Assembly (NCBI GenBank): GCA_041397725.1
Contig: JAWKVZ010000003.1
Coordinates: forward strand, 186,001-250,000
Reading direction: 5' to 3'
Length of the DNA stretch: 64,000 nucleotides
Source: JAGRKR01 sp041397725
Lineage (GTDB): Bacteria; Pseudomonadota; Alphaproteobacteria; Rhizobiales; Hyphomicrobiaceae
Part shown: piece after piece, positions 45,253 through 54,369 of the stretch
Layout of the letters: every line of letters begins with the position of its first letter
Numbering within the stretch: position 1 is the stretch's first letter
Notes under the pieces: model-generated
Database searches by the model: none
The model's input: the letters and a program-made list of their open reading frames with translations, nothing else
What the model was told of the DNA's origin: nothing
Position numbers and translations under genes: made by a program

Positions 45253-45963
45253 TCAGAACAGCAACCCCACCGCCAAGACGGCGAGGAGGATCTGCACACC
45301 GGCTTCGAACTGGCGCACGGAAAAGTGGCGAAGCACATCTCGGCCGATGAAAGAAGTCGCAAGGGCGGCCGCCACGAGCCCGACTGCGGGCCAGGCCATC
45401 TCGCGTGTGAGGATGCCGGTTTGGGCGTAGGCTACGAGCTTGGCGAAGTTGGCCAGGATCGAGGTTGCCGCCATGGCGCCGACGAAAGCCTCCTTGGCGA
45501 TGTTCATCTCCTTGAAGAGGATCGCCTTGATGAGCCCGCCGGTGCCGATCAGCCCGGAAACGAAGCCGTAGAGCGTCGAGCCGACGATCAGGCCGGCCGT
45601 GCCGATGCGCCAGCGGGGCATCAGCTTGAAGAGGCTGAGGGCCAGGTAGATCAGCACCATGGCCGCGAGCAGCTTCTTGATGAGTGGCGCCGGCGCGACC
45701 GCGAGCAGGCTGGCGCCGAGGTAGGCGAACGGCAGGCTGGCGGTCACCATGATGGCCACCAGCTTCCAGTCGATGTGCCGCGCGAACAGCCACGTCTTGG
45801 CCAGAACCGACGCCGTGAACAGCACGGTGGCCAGCGCGATCGTCTCCTTCACCGGCAGGATGTGCGAGCCGATGGCCAGCACGAACAGGGCCGTGCCGAA
45901 GCCAAAGATGGCGGAGATGATCGAGGCGAAGAAGCCGAGGGCGACGAAGAGGGTGTAGTCCAT
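45253..45963 (-). CDS. TauE/SafE-family exporter
   Basis: 236 residues with about seven membrane helices. The start LGFFASIISAIFGFGTALFV and the second repeat GFVSGLIGTGGLIKAILF show the two internal TauE/SafE halves. Members move sulfite, sulfoacetate or other organic anions out of the cell. The ATG at 45963 fits the family start. Substrate unknown. Divergent from the peptide ABC operon across 241 bp holding a palindrome. Confidence 0.87.
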   Translation of the reverse strand: MDYTLFVALGFFASIISAIFGFGTALFVLAIGSHILPVKETIALATVLFTASVLAKTWLFARHIDWKLVAIMVTASLPFAYLGASLLAVAPAPLIKKLLAAMVLIYLALSLFKLMPRWRIGTAGLIVGSTLYGFVSGLIGTGGLIKAILFKEMNIAKEAFVGAMAATSILANFAKLVAYAQTGILTREMAWPAVGLVAAALATSFIGRDVLRHFSVRQFEAGVQILLAVLAVGLLF

Positions 45964-46097
45964 GGCGGGGCTCCGGAGGCGAGACAGCCTACACGTCCCG
46001 CGGCCCGGCGCCAGACGGATTCGCACGCCGGTCGGACGGTGTGCCCCGTGCCGCATGACCCTATGCAGCGGACGCATCGTCAAAAGCATTGCCCGCT

Positions 46098-46119
46098 GAG
46101 CATGCAAAGTTGCATTCTC
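46098..46119. promoter_or_regulatory. operator-like palindrome ATGCAA-AG-TTGCAT
   Basis: Arms GAG-N-ATGCAA and TTGCAT-N-CTC flank AG, a 22-bp near-perfect palindrome with one mismatched pair. It lies between the divergent TauE and peptide-ABC genes, 86 bp before the binding-protein start. Its core TGCAA-N2-TTGCA is the same as at 35293-35304. Confidence 0.6.
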
Positions 46120-46204
46120 AACGGAATGCCTTTCCGTTCGACGGGGCGGTAGACGGCCGCAGAGCCGGGCCGCCGTCGTCTCCAAGATGCACAGGGAGGA
46201 TTCG

Positions 46205-47824
46205 ATGAGTGGGGCACTGAGGCGTCATGTGGGCGCCATCCGGGCGGCTGGCGTCGGTCTGGCGGCCGTGGTCGCGGCGCAGTCGGCCGCAGCCGCGCCG
46301 CCGATGGATACGTTCGTCGTCGCGGGCAACACCAGCGCCATGATCACGCTCGATCCGGCGGCGGTGGCGGAGAGCTTTACCGCCAACATCATGCGCAGCG
46401 TGTGCGAGGCGCTGATTGCGCTCGACAAGAAGGACGCCAAGACGCTGGTGCCCGGCATTGCCGAGAGCTGGAAGGCCTCGGACGACCTCAAGACCTTCAC
46501 GATCAAGATCCGCAAGGGCCTGAAGTTCCCCTCCGGCAATCCGCTGACGGCCGAGGACGTCGTCTGGTCCATGAAGCGGACGATCAAGCTGAACCTGACC
46601 AACGCGCGCCGCGTGCGTGAGTGGGACATCACGGCCAAGAACGTCGATCAGGTCATCCAGCTCGTCGACTCGCATACCCTCGTCATCAAGCCGACGCGGC
46701 CCTGGGCGCCGACGCTCTTCCCGTTCGCCTTCACGGACTTCCGCGTGGCGCCCGTGCTCGACCGCAAGGAGGTCCTGAAGCACGAGGCCGCCGGCGACCT
46801 CGGCAACAAGTGGCTGACGACCAAGACGTCCTGCTACGGCCCCTATCGCGTCACGAGCTGGCGGCCGCAGGAGCTGCTGATCCTCGAGCGCAACGAGGGC
46901 TACGGCGGCGCCAAGCCGAAGATGAAGCGGATCATCATCCGCCACGTGCCCGAGGCCGGGGCGCAACGCCTGCTGCTCGAGAAGGGCGATATCGATCACG
47001 CCATGGACATCGACCCCGCCGACTTCCCGGCGATGCGGGCGAGCAAGAACGTATGGCTGCAGGTCTCGCCGGCGCTCGGCATCAACTACCTGATGTTCAA
47101 CATGAAGGACCCGCGATTCAAGAGCCCGAAGCTGTTCGAGGCGTTCCGTCATCTCATCGATTACGAGGGGCTCGAGCGCACGGTCCTGAAGGACGCCTAT
47201 TTCACGCGTCAGAGCCCGGTTCCGTTCGGCATGTTCGGTGCGCTGCCGAAGGACCATCGCCCCTTCAAGCTCGACCTCGAGAAGGCCAAGAAGCTGCTTG
47301 CCGAGGCTGGCCATCCCAATGGCTTCGAGGCCGAGATGATCGTGCTGAAGTCGTTCCCGAGCTCGGATATCGCGCTGCATCTGCAGGCCAATGCGGCCAA
47401 GGTCGGCGTCAAGCTCAAGATCACGCAGATGATCGGCGCGCAGCTCTTCAAGCGGGCCCGCGCGCGCAATTTCGAGATCTACATGGCGGGCTACGGCTTC
47501 AATTATGCCGACGCCAACAATCCCATGCTGCGGCACGCCTATAATCCCGACAACAGCGACGGCGCCAAGAACTCCATCTCCGTGGCCTGGCGTGCCTCGT
47601 GGGACCCGGGCGAGTGGATCAACAAGACCATCCGCGCCGCCCAGGTCGAGAAGGACCCCGTGAAGCGCGCGGCGATGTATCAGGAGCTCCAGCGCCGGCA
47701 TATGGCGACGTCGCCGCTGATCTACATGTTCCAGTCCAATTCGGTGAATGCCTTGCACAAGCGCGTGACGCACTTCACGCGCAATCTCATCACCGAGTAC
47801 TACGAGTCGATCGAGAAGAAGTAG
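46205..47824 (+). CDS. peptide/nickel-type ABC transporter substrate-binding protein
   Basis: 539 residues (SBP family 5). A signal peptide (about 1-31, VGLAAVVAAQSAAAA) precedes LDPAAVAESFTANIMRSVCE, then the family motifs SWKASDDLKTFTIKIRKGLKF and LTAEDVVWSMKRTIK. AGGGAGG lies six bases before ATG 46205. It delivers oligopeptides or similar solutes to the DppBCDF-like permease encoded next. The ligand is unknown; the neighbouring M81 peptidase suggests peptides. Confidence 0.93.
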   Translation: MSGALRRHVGAIRAAGVGLAAVVAAQSAAAAPPMDTFVVAGNTSAMITLDPAAVAESFTANIMRSVCEALIALDKKDAKTLVPGIAESWKASDDLKTFTIKIRKGLKFPSGNPLTAEDVVWSMKRTIKLNLTNARRVREWDITAKNVDQVIQLVDSHTLVIKPTRPWAPTLFPFAFTDFRVAPVLDRKEVLKHEAAGDLGNKWLTTKTSCYGPYRVTSWRPQELLILERNEGYGGAKPKMKRIIIRHVPEAGAQRLLLEKGDIDHAMDIDPADFPAMRASKNVWLQVSPALGINYLMFNMKDPRFKSPKLFEAFRHLIDYEGLERTVLKDAYFTRQSPVPFGMFGALPKDHRPFKLDLEKAKKLLAEAGHPNGFEAEMIVLKSFPSSDIALHLQANAAKVGVKLKITQMIGAQLFKRARARNFEIYMAGYGFNYADANNPMLRHAYNPDNSDGAKNSISVAWRASWDPGEWINKTIRAAQVEKDPVKRAAMYQELQRRHMATSPLIYMFQSNSVNALHKRVTHFTRNLITEYYESIEKK

Positions 47825-47842
47825 GGCGGGCAGGAGCCGGGC

Positions 47843-48904
47843 ATGAGCGCCGAGGGCACGGTGGGCGTCGGCCGGCAGCGGCATGGCGGGGCGTGGGTGG
47901 CCAGGAGCAAGGCCGCCGGCCGTCTCGCCGTGACCGTATTCGTGACGCTCATTGGGCTGCTGCTGCTGACGTTCCTGATCGGTCGCGTCATGCCGGTCGA
48001 CCCGGTGCTGGCGATCATCGGTGACCAGGCGGACGAGGAGACCTATCGCAAGGTCTTCACCCAGCTCGGGCTCGATCGGCCGCTCTACATGCAGTTCCTC
48101 TACTACCTGCATGACATCTTCACCGGCAACTTCGGCACGGCCATCGCGACGGGCCACCCGGTCGTGCAGGACATCGCGCGCGTGTTTCCCGCGACGATGG
48201 AGCTCGCCACACTGGCGTTGATCGGCGGCGTGCTCTTCGGCGTGCCGCTCGGCATTCTTGCCGCCGTCTATCGCGGCAGCTGGATCGATCATCTCGTGCG
48301 CATCTTCGGGCTGCTCGGCTACTCCATTCCGAACTTCTGGCTGGGGCTCATGGCGCTCGTGGTGTTCTACGCCGGTCTTGGCTGGATCGGCGGCTCGGGG
48401 CGCATCTCGTTCCACAACATCGGCGTCGTCGAGCCTGTCACGGGCTCGGTCCTTCTGGATGCCATGATCGCCGGCAACTGGGAGGTGGCCGAGGATGCCT
48501 TCCGCCACGTGGTCATGCCCGCGCTCATCCTGGCCAACACCTCCATGGCCTACATCAGCCGCATGACGCGCAGCTTCATGCTGGAGCAGCTCAATCAGGA
48601 GTACGTCACGACGGCGCGCATCAAGGGTCTCTCCGGCGCGCGCGTGACGTGGCACGCCTTCCGCAACATCGGCGTACAGCTCCTGACGGTCATCGTGCTC
48701 GCCTACGGCGGGCTGCTCGACGGCGCCGTGCTGACCGAGACGGTGTTCGGCTGGCCCGGCTTCGGGCAATACCTGACCGCGGGCCTGCTGACGGGAGACA
48801 TGAACGTGGTGCTGACGTGCACGCTCATGATCGGCGTCATCTTCCTCTCTCTGAACATGCTGAGCGACATGCTCTATCGCGTGCTCGATCCGAGGACCAA
48901 ATGA
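47843..48904 (+). CDS. ABC transporter permease, DppB/OppB type
   Basis: 353 residues, six membrane helices, with the N-terminal FLIGRVMPVDPVLAIIGDQA and LGLDRPLYMQFLYYLHDIFTGNFG of the DppB family and the EAA loop LNQEYVTTARIKGLSGARV. It overlaps the next gene in an ATGA. About 20 residues of extra N-terminus precede the usual start. Confidence 0.94.
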   Translation: MSAEGTVGVGRQRHGGAWVARSKAAGRLAVTVFVTLIGLLLLTFLIGRVMPVDPVLAIIGDQADEETYRKVFTQLGLDRPLYMQFLYYLHDIFTGNFGTAIATGHPVVQDIARVFPATMELATLALIGGVLFGVPLGILAAVYRGSWIDHLVRIFGLLGYSIPNFWLGLMALVVFYAGLGWIGGSGRISFHNIGVVEPVTGSVLLDAMIAGNWEVAEDAFRHVVMPALILANTSMAYISRMTRSFMLEQLNQEYVTTARIKGLSGARVTWHAFRNIGVQLLTVIVLAYGGLLDGAVLTETVFGWPGFGQYLTAGLLTGDMNVVLTCTLMIGVIFLSLNMLSDMLYRVLDPRTK

Positions 48905-49845
48905 GCCAGGGACCGGCACCGGCGACGGCCCCGCCAGAGGCGTCGAAGAGCGGCCTCAAGGCCTGGCTGACGGCGGACGTGGCCCTGTCCACGACGCAGG
49001 CGGCAGCGCAGCGCGCCTATTTTTCCTGGCTGCGTTTCCAGGCCAACCCGCTGGCGCTCGCGGGGCTCGTCGTGCTGGTTCTGCTCCTGCTCATGGCCAT
49101 CTTCGCGCCGCTGATCGCCACGCACGATCCGCTCCTGCAGAACCTGGAGCATCGCCTGCAGCCGTCGAGCGCGCGGCACTGGCTCGGCACCGACGAGGTC
49201 GGGCGGGATGTCTTCAGCCGCATCGTCTATGGCTCGCGCGTGACGCTCTACATCGTCCTGCTGGTTGCACTCATCGTGGCGCCCATCGGCCTCGTCGTCG
49301 GGACGGTCGCCGGCTATTTCGGCGGCCTGATCGACACGGCCCTGATGCGCATCACCGATGTGTTCCTGGCCTTCCCCGGCCTCGTGCTGGCGCTCGCCTT
49401 CGTGGCGGCGCTCGGACCCGGACTCGAGAACGCCGTCATCGCCATCGCACTGACGAGCTGGCCCGGCCTCGCCCGGCTGGCGCGGGCCGAGACGCTGGTC
49501 GTGCGCTCGTCCGACTATATCGCCGCCAGCCGGCTGCAGGGGGCGTCCTCCTTCCGCATCATCTGGCGCCACATCATGCCGATGTGCCTGCCGTCGCTCA
49601 TCGTGCGCGTGACGCTCAACATGGCTGGCGTCATCCTGACCGCCGCCGGTCTCGGCTTCCTCGGTCTCGGCGCGCAGCCGCCGATGCCCGAATGGGGCAC
49701 CATGCTCTCGACGGGGCGCCGGTTCATGCTCGACCACTGGTGGATCGCGGCCTATCCCGGCATCGCCATCCTGCTCGTGAGCCTCGCTTTCAATCTGTTC
49801 GGCGATGGTCTCAGGGACGTCCTCGACCCGCGGAGCGAAGGATGA
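48901..49845 (+). CDS. ABC transporter permease, DppC/OppC type
   Basis: 314 residues. After a 35-residue leader comes the OppC_N segment (RFQANPLALAGLVVLVLLLL), then HWLGTDEVGRDVFSRIVYGSR and the EAA loop SDYIAASRLQGASSFRIIWR. Partner of the preceding permease. Both ends overlap neighbours by 4 bp, so expression is tightly coupled. Confidence 0.94.
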   Translation: MSQGPAPATAPPEASKSGLKAWLTADVALSTTQAAAQRAYFSWLRFQANPLALAGLVVLVLLLLMAIFAPLIATHDPLLQNLEHRLQPSSARHWLGTDEVGRDVFSRIVYGSRVTLYIVLLVALIVAPIGLVVGTVAGYFGGLIDTALMRITDVFLAFPGLVLALAFVAALGPGLENAVIAIALTSWPGLARLARAETLVVRSSDYIAASRLQGASSFRIIWRHIMPMCLPSLIVRVTLNMAGVILTAAGLGFLGLGAQPPMPEWGTMLSTGRRFMLDHWWIAAYPGIAILLVSLAFNLFGDGLRDVLDPRSEG

Positions 49846-50717
49846 GCGAGACATCCCCCGCGTCGCCCGCCGCCGGCGCCCCGATGCTCGCCATCGAGGA
49901 TCTGCGCGTTCGTTTTGCAACGCCCCTGGGGCCGGTCGATGCCGTGCGCGGCATCAGCTTCACGGTCGGCCGGGAGAAGGTCGGCATCGTCGGCGAGTCC
50001 GGCTCCGGCAAGAGCATGACCGGGCGCTCCATCCTGCGGCTGACGCCGAAAAGCGCCACCGTCACGGCGAGGCGCATGGCCTTCGAGGGGCTCGATCTGC
50101 TGGGCGCCAGCGAGCGGGAGATGCGCGCGGTGCGGGGGCGGCGCATCTCCATGATCCTGCAGGACCCCAAGTTCTCCCTCAATCCGGTCGTGCGGGTCGG
50201 GCGCCAGATTTCGGAGGCGTTCCGCGTGCATCACAAGGCGTCGGAGAAGGAGGCGCGCGCCCGCGCCCTCGCCATGCTCGAAGCAGTGCAGATTCGCGAG
50301 CCCGCGCGCGTCTACGATCTCTATCCGCACGAGGTCTCGGGCGGCATGGGCCAGCGCATCATGATCGCCATGATGCTGATCCCCGATCCCGCATTGCTGA
50401 TCGCCGACGAGTCGACCTCCGCCCTCGACGTGACCGTGCGCATGCAGGTGCTGGCGATCCTCGACGACCTCGTGTCCAAGCGGGGTCTCGGGCTGATCTT
50501 CATCAGCCACGACCTCAATCTGGTTGCCACGTTCTGCGACCGGGTTCTGATCATGTACGCCGGACGCATCGTCGAGACCTGCCGCGCGCAGGATCTGGCG
50601 AACGCGCGCCATCCCTATACGCGCGGCCTGCTGGATTCGCTGCCGCGCCTCGGCGAGCGGCGCGAGCGCCTGGCAGTGCTCGAGCGGGACCCCGCCTGGC
50701 TCGAGCAGGAGCTCTGA
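49842..50717 (+). CDS. ABC transporter ATP-binding protein, DppD type
   Basis: 291 residues: Walker A GESGSGKS, signature VSGGMGQR, Walker B LLIADESTSALD and the switch His in FISHDL. The HPYTRGLLDSLP segment starts the C-terminal oligo_HPY region, but the cysteine-rich remainder usually present in DppD (about 40 more residues) is missing. Powers peptide import with the next gene, which starts 4 bp later. Confidence 0.93.
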   Translation: MSETSPASPAAGAPMLAIEDLRVRFATPLGPVDAVRGISFTVGREKVGIVGESGSGKSMTGRSILRLTPKSATVTARRMAFEGLDLLGASEREMRAVRGRRISMILQDPKFSLNPVVRVGRQISEAFRVHHKASEKEARARALAMLEAVQIREPARVYDLYPHEVSGGMGQRIMIAMMLIPDPALLIADESTSALDVTVRMQVLAILDDLVSKRGLGLIFISHDLNLVATFCDRVLIMYAGRIVETCRAQDLANARHPYTRGLLDSLPRLGERRERLAVLERDPAWLEQEL

Positions 50718-50721
50718 CACG

Positions 50722-51525
50722 ATGGCGTTGCTGGAGGTCCGCGATCTGGCCGTGACGTTCGGCGTCGGCGACAGCCTGACGCGAGCCGTCGACGGCATCT
50801 CCTTCGCGATCGAAGCCGGCCAGTCCTATGGCCTCGTCGGGGAGTCCGGTTGCGGTAAGTCGACCGTGCTGCGGGCCGTCAGCGGCCTCAATCCCGACTG
50901 GACCGGCGAGATCCTGCTCGACGGCCAGCGGCTGCTGCCGCGGCGCGAGCGCGCCTTCTACAAGCTCGTGCAGATGGTCTTCCAGGACCCCTATGGCTCC
51001 CTGCATCCGCGCCACACGGTCAATGCCGCGCTGATGGAGCCCATCATCATCCACGGGCTCGACGACGCCAACGGCCGCATCGTGCGGGCGCTCGATCAGG
51101 TGCAACTCGGACCGCGCTTCCGCTTCCGCTACCCGCATCAGCTCTCCGGCGGCCAGCGACAGCGCGTCGCCATCGCCCGTGCCCTGATTCTCGAGCCCAA
51201 GGTGCTGCTGCTGGACGAGCCGACGTCGGCGCTGGACGTGTCCATCCAGGCGGAGGTGCTGAACTTGCTGGCGGACATCCGCCGCGACAATCATCTCACC
51301 TTCGTGCTGGTCAGCCACGATCTCGCCGTCGTCGCACACATGTGCGATCGCCTGGGCGTCATGCTCAAGGGGCGGCTCGTCGAGGAGCTGAGCGTCGAGC
51401 AGTTGCAGACCGGCGCCGTCGAGAATGCCTATACCCGCCACCTGCTCGCTGCCAGCAAGGGTTACGATCGACGGTTGGCGGTGCGGGCAGACGACACGGA
51501 CCTCGCCGTCAGGGACGACGGCTGA
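50722..51525 (+). CDS. ABC transporter ATP-binding protein, DppF type
   Basis: 267 residues: Walker A GESGCGKST, signature LSGGQRQR, Walker B VLLLDEPTSALD and LVSHDL. Shorter than typical DppF (about 320-330), again without the C-terminal cysteine-rich extension; it ends soon after VENAYTRHLL. Last transporter gene of the operon; the M81 peptidase gene follows after 26 bp. Confidence 0.93.
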   Translation: MALLEVRDLAVTFGVGDSLTRAVDGISFAIEAGQSYGLVGESGCGKSTVLRAVSGLNPDWTGEILLDGQRLLPRRERAFYKLVQMVFQDPYGSLHPRHTVNAALMEPIIIHGLDDANGRIVRALDQVQLGPRFRFRYPHQLSGGQRQRVAIARALILEPKVLLLDEPTSALDVSIQAEVLNLLADIRRDNHLTFVLVSHDLAVVAHMCDRLGVMLKGRLVEELSVEQLQTGAVENAYTRHLLAASKGYDRRLAVRADDTDLAVRDDG

Positions 51526-51551
51526 CCCAGCCCACCGGGAGCACCACACTC

Positions 51552-53087
51552 ATGCCTGCCATCGACCGGCCGCGTGTCGCCATCCTCGGCTTCAGCCTCG
51601 AGAGCAACGGCTTCTCGCCGATTGCGACGAAGGCGGCCTTCGTGGAATCCTACTACCTGACCGGCGAAGCACTGGCCGCCGACATCGCGCGCGCGGCGCC
51701 GCGTGTGATGGCGACGGTGTCGGGCTTCGTGGCCGAGATGGAGAGGACCGGCGGCCTCGAGCTCGTACCGATCGCGGTCGCGCGCACCAGCCCGAGTGGC
51801 CCGGCCGATCAGGCGTTCTTCGACGAGTTCATGGGCGAGGTGAAAACGCGCCTCGAGGCCGCGGGACCCGTCGATGCCGTCTACATTTCCGAGCACGGCG
51901 CCGCCTCTGCAACCGGCGATCACGATCCCGACGGCACGCTCTTCCGCCTCGTGCGCGGCATCGTCGGGGCGAACGTGCCTGTCGTCGCCACGCTCGATCT
52001 GCACGCTAATGTCTCGGAGGAGATGGTCGCGGCCACCGATCTGCTGGTCGCCTACGTCACCAACCCTCACGTGGACCAGTTCGAGCGCGGTGTCGAGACG
52101 GCGCGGGCGCTGCGCGAGATTCTCGGTGGTGTGCGCACCGCCAGGTCGTTCGTTCGCGTGCCGCTGCTGCCACCTTCGGTGACGCTGCTGACGGCCGCCG
52201 GCCCCTATGCCGATCTCATCTCCTACGGTCAGAGCCGCATCGACGCGCGCATTATCAACGTCTCGATCTGCGCCGGCTTCTTCCTGACCGACTCACCCAA
52301 GGCGGGCATGGCAATCGTGGTGACGGCGCGCGGCGACCAGTCGGCGGCCGATGCGCTGGCCCACGATCTGGCGATGCGCGCCTGGGCGGACCGCCATCGC
52401 TATGTGCCGCGCCTGACCGGGATCGACGAGGCCACCCGGCGCATGGTGAGCGTGGCGGCCGATCCAAGTCTGCCGGCGCTCGCCTTCGCGGACGTGGCGG
52501 ACAACCCCGGCGGTGGCGGGCGCAGCAACACGACCTGGCTGCTCGAAGCGTTCCACGCGGCGGGCGTGACGGGTGTGGCGCTCGGCGTCTTCAATGATCC
52601 CGCGTTGGCGCGTGAGGCGCACGAGAAGGGTGTCGGTGCGCGCTTCCTTGTGCGCTTCAATCGTGACGAGACGCACGAGATGTCGCGGCCGTTCGCGGCT
52701 GAGGGCGAGGTGATCGCCCTCTCCGACGGCAAGTGCGTCGGACGGCGCGGCTCGGCGGTCGGCCGCGCGCTGGATATGGGAGCGGCGGCGCGCATCCGTG
52801 TCGGCGGCATCGACGTCGTGGTCTGCTCGATCCGTATCCAATGCACCGACCCGATCCTGCTCGAGAGCCTGGGCATCGACATCGCCGGGCTGCGCGGCCT
52901 TATCGTCAAGTCGAGGGGGCATTTCCGCGCCGGGTTCGACGAGTTCTTCAAGGGTGAGCAGATCGTCGAGGTCGATGCACCGGGCCTGACCACGCCGATC
53001 CTCTCGCGGTTGCCGTATCGCAATGTGAGCCGGCCGATCTACCCGCTCGATCCCGATATGACCTGGAGCCCTTCGGGACAGGTGTGA
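51552..53087 (+). CDS. M81-family metallopeptidase, MlrC-like
   Basis: 511 residues. The N-terminal DUF1485/M81 domain has LGFSLESNGFSP, SEHGAASATGDHDPDG and the metal motif TLDLHANVSEEM, with NPHVDQFERG later; the C-terminal MlrC_C domain has DVADNPGGGGRSNTTW. Founding member MlrC cleaves linear microcystin peptides; most relatives have unknown substrates. Cytosolic, no signal peptide. Cotranscription with a peptide ABC importer suggests it cleaves the imported solute. Confidence 0.9.
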   Translation: MPAIDRPRVAILGFSLESNGFSPIATKAAFVESYYLTGEALAADIARAAPRVMATVSGFVAEMERTGGLELVPIAVARTSPSGPADQAFFDEFMGEVKTRLEAAGPVDAVYISEHGAASATGDHDPDGTLFRLVRGIVGANVPVVATLDLHANVSEEMVAATDLLVAYVTNPHVDQFERGVETARALREILGGVRTARSFVRVPLLPPSVTLLTAAGPYADLISYGQSRIDARIINVSICAGFFLTDSPKAGMAIVVTARGDQSAADALAHDLAMRAWADRHRYVPRLTGIDEATRRMVSVAADPSLPALAFADVADNPGGGGRSNTTWLLEAFHAAGVTGVALGVFNDPALAREAHEKGVGARFLVRFNRDETHEMSRPFAAEGEVIALSDGKCVGRRGSAVGRALDMGAAARIRVGGIDVVVCSIRIQCTDPILLESLGIDIAGLRGLIVKSRGHFRAGFDEFFKGEQIVEVDAPGLTTPILSRLPYRNVSRPIYPLDPDMTWSPSGQV

Positions 53088-53116
53088 GACGCCGCAGCGA
53101 CGAAAAGGGAATGACG

Positions 53117-53941
53117 ATGACGAGTGAAATTGCGCTGGTGCCGGGGGCAGGGCGGCTCGAGTACTGGGACCCGCGGCCGGGGCTCCGACGGCCGATCCCG
53201 TTGTGGACGTACACGCCGGCCGGCTTCGGACCCGAAAGCCCGATCGTGCTGGTCATGCACGGCATGAAGCGCAATGCCGACGAGTATCGCGACAATTGGG
53301 CCGAAGCGGCCGAGGCCGAAGGCTGTCTCGTCGTCGCGCCAGAGTTCTCGAAGGCGGCCTACCCGGAAAGCCGCGACTACAACTATGGCAACGTCTTCAA
53401 GGACGACGAGCGGCTGCTGCCGCGGGACGAGTGGCTGTTTCCCGTGCTCGATCGCATCTTCCTGCACGTCAAGGCGCGCGCCGGCAGCCGGCGCGAGCAG
53501 TATGCGCTGTTCGGACACTCGGCCGGCGGGCAGCTCGTGCACCGTCTGGTGACGCTCGCTTTCTCGCCGCTCATCGAGATCGCCATCAGCGCCAATGCCG
53601 GCAGCTACACCATGCCGGTGATGGACGTGCGCTATCCGTTCGGCCTCGGCGGCACGAGCTATACGACCGAGCAGGAGCGCGCGCTGGTCACGCGTCCGCT
53701 CGTGATCCTGCTGGGCGACAGCGACAACGACCCCAACCATCACAGCCTTCCCCGCGACGAAGCGGCGATGCGGCAGGGCCCCCATCGTTTCGGGCGCGGG
53801 CAAGCTTATTTCGAGGCGGGGCGCCAGCTCGCCCTGAAGCACGAGGTGCCCTTCGCATGGCGACTCGAGATCGCACCGGGAGTGGCGCACTCGAACGCCG
53901 GTCTGGCGCGGCAGGCCGCCCGAATCGCATCGCGGCGATGA
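53117..53941 (+). CDS. alpha/beta hydrolase
   Basis: 274 residues. Nucleophile in LFGHSAGGQLVHRL, oxyanion region VLVMHGMKRNADEY, acid in LGDSDNDPNHHS and base His in APGVAHSNAG. No signal peptide. Resembles poly(3-hydroxybutyrate) depolymerase/esterase-like hydrolases. ATG 53117 is preferred over 53111 because AAGGGA ends six bases upstream. Same strand as the M81 gene, 29 bp apart; ends the putative operon. Confidence 0.8.
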   Translation: MTSEIALVPGAGRLEYWDPRPGLRRPIPLWTYTPAGFGPESPIVLVMHGMKRNADEYRDNWAEAAEAEGCLVVAPEFSKAAYPESRDYNYGNVFKDDERLLPRDEWLFPVLDRIFLHVKARAGSRREQYALFGHSAGGQLVHRLVTLAFSPLIEIAISANAGSYTMPVMDVRYPFGLGGTSYTTEQERALVTRPLVILLGDSDNDPNHHSLPRDEAAMRQGPHRFGRGQAYFEAGRQLALKHEVPFAWRLEIAPGVAHSNAGLARQAARIASRR

Positions 53942-54369
53942 AGCCGGGCGCTGTCGGTGGGCCAGTGGGTATGCTCCTAGGTCGGCCAGGTGCGAAGTCG
54001 TCTTATCCTCACTGCGCTCGGCAGGGCCGGCGGCGTACAGTGGCGAGGCCTGCGACTTCCCCACCCACAGTTGCGAGGTCCATGCGACCGTCCGCCGCCG
54101 CCCTTCCGGGCCTCGCCGGGGCTGGCGCCCGCCTGGGTGTCCTGGTGCACGCTCCCTGCGACTTGACCCGGCGGGCTGGGCCAGCCAAAAAGCAGACGAT
54201 CTTGCGAAGTATACGCTCTGCGGCGCCGTGTTCGGCGCTTTCGACGGCTGTTGCCATGGTCGGGATCGAGGCGGGCGCCGCGACACGTGCGGGGCATGGC
54301 CTGATGCACTCCGGCAGTGCGGGCGGTGGGCCGGTCTTGTTTCCGAAGGTGACTGGGGGTGGCGGTTCA
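53942..54369. other. gene-free stretch with an imperfect tandem repeat
   Basis: 428 bp, GC-rich, no supportable frame. ACAGTGGCGAGGCCTGCGAC (54037) recurs imperfectly at 54067 (ACAGTTGCGAGGTC then CATGCGAC), and CCTGCGACTT appears at 54049 and again near 54156. Should contain the promoter of the following binding-protein gene. Confidence 0.45.

Noticed and set aside
46118..48919. A 933-codon open frame on the minus strand opposite the peptide ABC genes
   Set aside because: It lies wholly antisense to genes with clear family motifs and has a low-complexity His/Arg/Glu/Asp-rich composition typical of shadow frames in GC-rich DNA.
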